Part shown: positions 14,139 through 16,882 of the stretch, piece after piece
How the letters are laid out: each line of letters opens with the position of its first letter
Numbering within the stretch: the stretch's first letter is position 1
Source of the DNA: DASZHJ01 sp035280245
GTDB lineage: Bacteria; Pseudomonadota; Alphaproteobacteria; ATCC43930; CGMCC-115725
Length of the DNA stretch: 16,882 nucleotides
Reading direction: 5' to 3'
NCBI GenBank assembly: GCA_035280245.1
Contig: DATEGF010000155.1
Coordinates: 1 to 16,882 of the forward strand
Made by a program: the position numbers and the translations under genes
The notes under the pieces: model-generated
The model's database searches: none
What the model saw: only the letters and a program-made list of their open reading frames with translations
Told to the model about the DNA's origin: nothing

Positions 14139-15649
14139 TCCACCACGAGGTCCGAGTCCGAAAATCCTCGGAGCGGCTGCCGCGGGAGAGGCAGCTCGCG
14201 TGGAAGCTCGCCGAGCTCGCACGGATGCCGGCGATCGACGACGACACCGCCGAGCTGGTGGCGGCGCGGATGATCGACAACGCCGGCGTGGTCCTCGCCG
14301 CCATCAATCGCAAGCCGGTCGCGGCCGCGCGCGCGATGGCGCTGGCGAACCCGCGCGCCGGGGGCGCGACCCTATTCGGCCTTAACTCCGAAGTCACGGT
14401 CGGCGCGGAGTGGGCGGCCTGGGCTAATGCGACGGCGGTCCGCGAGCTCGATTTCCACGACACCTTTCTTGCCGCCGACTACGCGCATCCCGGCGACAGC
14501 ATCGCACCGCTGCTGGCGGTGGCGCAGCAGACCGGTCGCGACGGTGCGGCCCTCGCGCGTGCCATTGCAGTCGCCTACGAGATCCATGTCGCTTTGGTGA
14601 AGGCGATCGGGCTCCATCCCCACAAGAAGGATCATGTGGCGCACCTCTGCCCCGCCACCGTCATCGGCATCGGCCGGCTCCTCGATCTCCCGACACCAGT
14701 CGTCTACCAGGCCGTGAACCAAGCGGTGCATCTGAGCTTTTCCACGCGGCAATCGCGCAAGGGCGAGATTAGCTCGTGGAAGGCCTTCGTGCCGGGCTTC
14801 TCCGGCAAGCTCGCGATCGAGGCGGTGGACCGCGCCATGCGCGGCGAGGCGAGTCCGAGCCCGATCTACGAGGGCGAGGACTCCGTGATCGCCTGGATGC
14901 TTGCGGGTCCCGACGCCATCTACGATGTGGCGTTGCCGGCGATGGACGCCACGCCGCGCGCAATCCACGAGACCTACACCAAGGCGCACTCGGCCGAGTA
15001 TCAGGCGCAGGCCTTCATCGACCTCGCCCTCGACCTCCGGCGCCAACTCGATCTCGAGGCCGTCACCGAGATCGTGGTGCAGACCAGCCACCACACCCAC
15101 GCCGTCATCGGCAGCGGCGCGAACGATCCGCAGAAATATGATCCGGACGCGAGCCGAGAGACGCTCGACCATTCGCTCCCCTACATCCTCGCCGTGGCCC
15201 TCGAGGATGGCGCCTGGCATCACGAGCGCAGCTACACCGCCGAGCGTGCCCATCGACCGTCGACCGTCGCGCTCTGGCGAAAGATCCGGACCATCGAGGA
15301 TCCCACTTGGTCGGCCCGGTATCGCGATCCCGATCCCGCGAAGCGCGCCTTCGGCGGTCACGTCACGGTGACCTTGCGCAGTGGCCGTGCCATCGACGCC
15401 GAAGTCGCGGTCGCCGACGCCCACCCAAACGGCCGCCGCCCCTGGCGCCTGCTGGACTACGAGGCGAAGTTCCGCGGCCTCGTCGAGGGCATTGTGGCAC
15501 CCGAAGAGGCCGATCGCTTCATCGCGGACGCACGGCGTCTCACCTCGCTTACCGCCAGCGAATTAAGCCGACTCAATCCCGTTGCGCGAAGGGGCCTTGT
15601 GAAGCCCGACCGCCCGACCGGCGAGGGAATTCTCGACTGGCCGCATTGA
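14135..15649 (+). CDS. MmgE/PrpD-family dehydratase (2-methylcitrate dehydratase-like)
   Basis: A 504-residue protein of the MmgE/PrpD family, close in length and motifs to PrpD, which dehydrates 2-methylcitrate to 2-methyl-cis-aconitate without an iron-sulfur cluster. Landmarks are ELDFHDTFLAADYAHPGDSI (104-123), HKKDHVAHLCPA (163-174), QSRKGEISSWKAF (206-218), GFSGKLAIEAVDRAMRGE (221-238), PIYEGEDSVIAW (243-254), and YTKAHSAEYQAQAF in the second domain. Its ATG overlaps the lyase stop (ATGA). The methylcitrate partners prpB and prpC are absent. Their places are taken by a CoA-transferase and a CitE-type lyase, so the substrate may be a different hydroxy-acid. Other MmgE/PrpD members act on other substrates, for example iminodisuccinate epimerase and cis-aconitate decarboxylase, so the symbol prpD is not assigned. 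Confidence 0.9.
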   Translation: MIHHEVRVRKSSERLPRERQLAWKLAELARMPAIDDDTAELVAARMIDNAGVVLAAINRKPVAAARAMALANPRAGGATLFGLNSEVTVGAEWAAWANATAVRELDFHDTFLAADYAHPGDSIAPLLAVAQQTGRDGAALARAIAVAYEIHVALVKAIGLHPHKKDHVAHLCPATVIGIGRLLDLPTPVVYQAVNQAVHLSFSTRQSRKGEISSWKAFVPGFSGKLAIEAVDRAMRGEASPSPIYEGEDSVIAWMLAGPDAIYDVALPAMDATPRAIHETYTKAHSAEYQAQAFIDLALDLRRQLDLEAVTEIVVQTSHHTHAVIGSGANDPQKYDPDASRETLDHSLPYILAVALEDGAWHHERSYTAERAHRPSTVALWRKIRTIEDPTWSARYRDPDPAKRAFGGHVTVTLRSGRAIDAEVAVADAHPNGRRPWRLLDYEAKFRGLVEGIVAPEEADRFIADARRLTSLTASELSRLNPVARRGLVKPDRPTGEGILDWPH

Positions 15650-15670
15650 AACTAGGAGAGAGTCAGCATC

Positions 15671-16255
15671 ATGGGGCTCCTGACCTTCGCGCTCAACGTG
15701 ACGCTGGACGGGTGTTGCGATCACCGCGAGGGGGTCGCCGACGACGAGATGCTCCGCTACTGGACGCGCATGATGGACGCCGCGGGCGCGATGCTCTTTG
15801 GGCGCCGGACCTACGAGCTGATGGAGGAGCACTGGCCGCAAGTCACGCGAGACCCGAAGGCGAAACCGGCGGACCGGAACTGGGCGAGGAAGCTCGAGGC
15901 GAAGCCCAAGTATGTGGTCTCGACGACGCGCCGCGACTTCCCGTGGAGCAACACGCATCACGTCGAGGGCGACCTGGCCCGGGCGGTGAAGGCGTTGAAG
16001 AAGGCGACGCCCCGCGGAGTGCTGGTGGGCAGCCCCCAACTGTCCGCCGAGCTTCAGCGCCTCAACCTCGTCGACGACTATCGCTTCGTGGTCCACCCCG
16101 TGGTGGTCGGGCACGGCCCCTTCCTGTTCTCCGGCCTCAAGCCATCCTTGCGCCTGAAGTTCGTCGCCGCGACACGGCTCAAATCGGGCATCGTCGCGTT
16201 GCACTATCGCCGGCGCGAGCGGGCTAAGCGAGCAGACCAGTCAGCATGCAATTGA
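15671..16255 (+). CDS. Dihydrofolate reductase / RibD C-terminal-like family protein
   Basis: A 194-residue protein with the DHFR-like fold of the RibD C-terminal domain, the group often annotated as dihydrofolate reductase family protein. Landmarks are LTFALNVTLDG at the start (4-14), GAMLFGRRTYELME (39-52), YVVSTTRRDFPWSN, GVLVGSPQLSAELQRLNLVD and a PVVVGHGPFLFSGL segment near the end, all typical of the YyaP/YwjB-like proteins. They are probably NADPH-dependent reductases of unknown substrate, and true folate activity should not be assumed. AGGAGAG precedes the ATG at a somewhat long spacing. It follows PrpD by 21 bases and may be read from the same transcript, but its function has no evident link to that pathway. 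Its 3' end overlaps the convergent hydrolase gene by 32 bases. Confidence 0.88.
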   Translation: MGLLTFALNVTLDGCCDHREGVADDEMLRYWTRMMDAAGAMLFGRRTYELMEEHWPQVTRDPKAKPADRNWARKLEAKPKYVVSTTRRDFPWSNTHHVEGDLARAVKALKKATPRGVLVGSPQLSAELQRLNLVDDYRFVVHPVVVGHGPFLFSGLKPSLRLKFVAATRLKSGIVALHYRRRERAKRADQSACN

Positions 16256-16838
16256 ACTCGTCGGTGGCCTCGTACTGAACCCAATGGCCCGCGCGCGGGA
16301 TCACAGTGAAGCTGGCGCCCGGCTGTAGCGCCTGCAGCAGGTTGCGGATCCGATCGAGCACGCCTTGGGCCGTGATGTCGCGCTCGCCCCAGAGGCCGTG
16401 CAGCCTCGCGCGCATACGCGGGATCGCGGTTGGGAGCGCTGGAATGCGAGACAGGGCGCGGCTTCTGACGCGTGCTCGGGTGGCGTTGCCGATCTGGAGA
16501 TGCACCGCCAGATCGTCGATGTTTCCGCGATCGGCGAGCATGAGAATGGCGAGGTTTTCCGCGTGCGCGGCACGGCGCGCCGCCTCGTCGGGCAGGTCGC
16601 GCCAGGTAATGAGCTCTATCGGCGCGCCTCGCCGGACGCCGAGACCACCCGAGCCCACCAGGACGAGGTTGCGCGCCCGCACTCCCAGCCGCTCGGCCAC
16701 GAGGCCCCCGATCAAGCCCCCGTAAGAGAAGCCGGCGATGTCCGTTGTCTCGCCGGCATCCATGAGCGAGAGCAGCCCTGAGGCTACGACCTCCGCGATC
16801 GCCTCGGATGCCGGCGATGTCCGTTGTCTCGCCGGCAT
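16224..16838 (-). CDS. Alpha/beta hydrolase, 5' part missing or disrupted by a duplication
   Basis: The C-terminal two thirds of an alpha/beta-fold hydrolase resembling meta-cleavage product hydrolases. The nucleophile elbow is IAGFSYGGLIGG, the acid site is in LWGERDITAQ, and the catalytic His is in AGHWVQYEATDEFN; the cap helices lie between. The first part of the fold, with the oxyanion HGG/HGF loop, is absent. The 73 bases before the elbow occur twice in tandem with a 79-base period. Since 79 is not a multiple of three, the reading frame of the upstream copy does not continue into this one, and the frame used here meets a stop at 16865-16863. The ATG at 16838 lies in the duplicated copy out of its proper frame and is probably not the true start. 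Coding that makes sense begins near 16803. Either the gene is a frameshifted pseudogene or the duplication is an assembly error at a contig end. Confidence 0.75.
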   Translation of the reverse strand: MPARQRTSPASEAIAEVVASGLLSLMDAGETTDIAGFSYGGLIGGLVAERLGVRARNLVLVGSGGLGVRRGAPIELITWRDLPDEAARRAAHAENLAILMLADRGNIDDLAVHLQIGNATRARVRSRALSRIPALPTAIPRMRARLHGLWGERDITAQGVLDRIRNLLQALQPGASFTVIPRAGHWVQYEATDEFNCMLTGLLA

Positions 16839-16882
16839 CCATGAGCGAGAGCAGCCCTGAGGCTACGACCTCCGCGATCGCC
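16731..16882. repeat. Exact 73-bp direct repeat with 79-bp period at the window end
   Basis: Bases 16731-16803 and 16810-16882 are identical (73 bases each) and are separated by TCGGAT. The unit starts GCCGGCGATG and ends CCGCGATCGCC. The second copy stops precisely at the last base of the window. It lies inside the alpha/beta hydrolase gene and breaks its frame. An exact terminal repeat of this length is what a de Bruijn assembler can leave at a contig end; a recent tandem duplication is the alternative. Confidence 0.95.

Noticed and set aside
16204..16842. Second minus-strand frame of 212 codons over the hydrolase
   Set aside because: It shares the correct frame only within the duplicated 73 bases and then reads Arg/Gly-rich nonsense after the frameshift.

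Overview
The window reads as a piece of chromosome from a high-GC Gram-negative bacterium, most likely an alphaproteobacterium. The reasons are strong G/C bias at third codon positions, long spurious open frames opposite real genes, exported proteins with Gram-negative signal peptides, an HlyD-type adaptor, and a repeat style (CTCATCCTGAG ... GTCGAAGGACG) that I recall from intergenic DNA of Rhizobiales and Rhodospirillales. I see no tRNA, rRNA, CRISPR array, transposase or prophage gene. Both ends cut through genes. No identity search was possible, so the lineage is an inference.

Left end (1-1217, minus strand): a TetR-family regulator starts at a TTG codon behind a good sigma70-type promoter with an overlapping dyad. 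It is coupled by a TGATG overlap to the first 87 codons of an exported amino-acid-type ABC substrate-binding protein. Upstream of it, also on the minus strand, is a likely 51-residue single-pass membrane protein. Next (1350-6066, plus strand) come an HlyD-like membrane fusion protein, a CDF-like membrane protein six bases downstream that appears to have lost its metal ligands, and the DEAH-type helicase HrpB.

Middle (6068-11854): a small exported His/Lys-rich protein with its own terminator and a 12-TM MFS transporter lie on the minus strand. Divergent from them is a plus-strand run of a cytosine-deaminase-like amidohydrolase, a DHA2-type MFS transporter and imidazolonepropionase (HutI). The last three are closely spaced and probably form one operon for import or export and hydrolysis of a nitrogen heterocycle. 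The rest of a Hut pathway is not visible.

Right part (11861-16882): a long inverted repeat of two facing REP-like elements separates hutI from a compact operon of a class III CoA-transferase, a CitE/HpcH-type CoA-ester lyase and a PrpD-type dehydratase, whose stop and start codons overlap. Together they suggest activation of a carboxylic acid as a CoA ester, hydration or dehydration, and C-C cleavage. This resembles itaconate or methylcitrate catabolism, but I cannot match the gene set to a pathway I know. A RibD/dihydrofolate-reductase-like protein follows. Convergent to it is an alpha/beta hydrolase whose 5' part is interrupted by an exact 73-bp duplication that ends at the last base of the window.

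The best leads for something undescribed are the CoA-transferase/lyase/PrpD operon, the ligand-less CDF protein paired with an HlyD adaptor, and the amidohydrolase that keeps the cytosine deaminase framework but not two of its catalytic residues.
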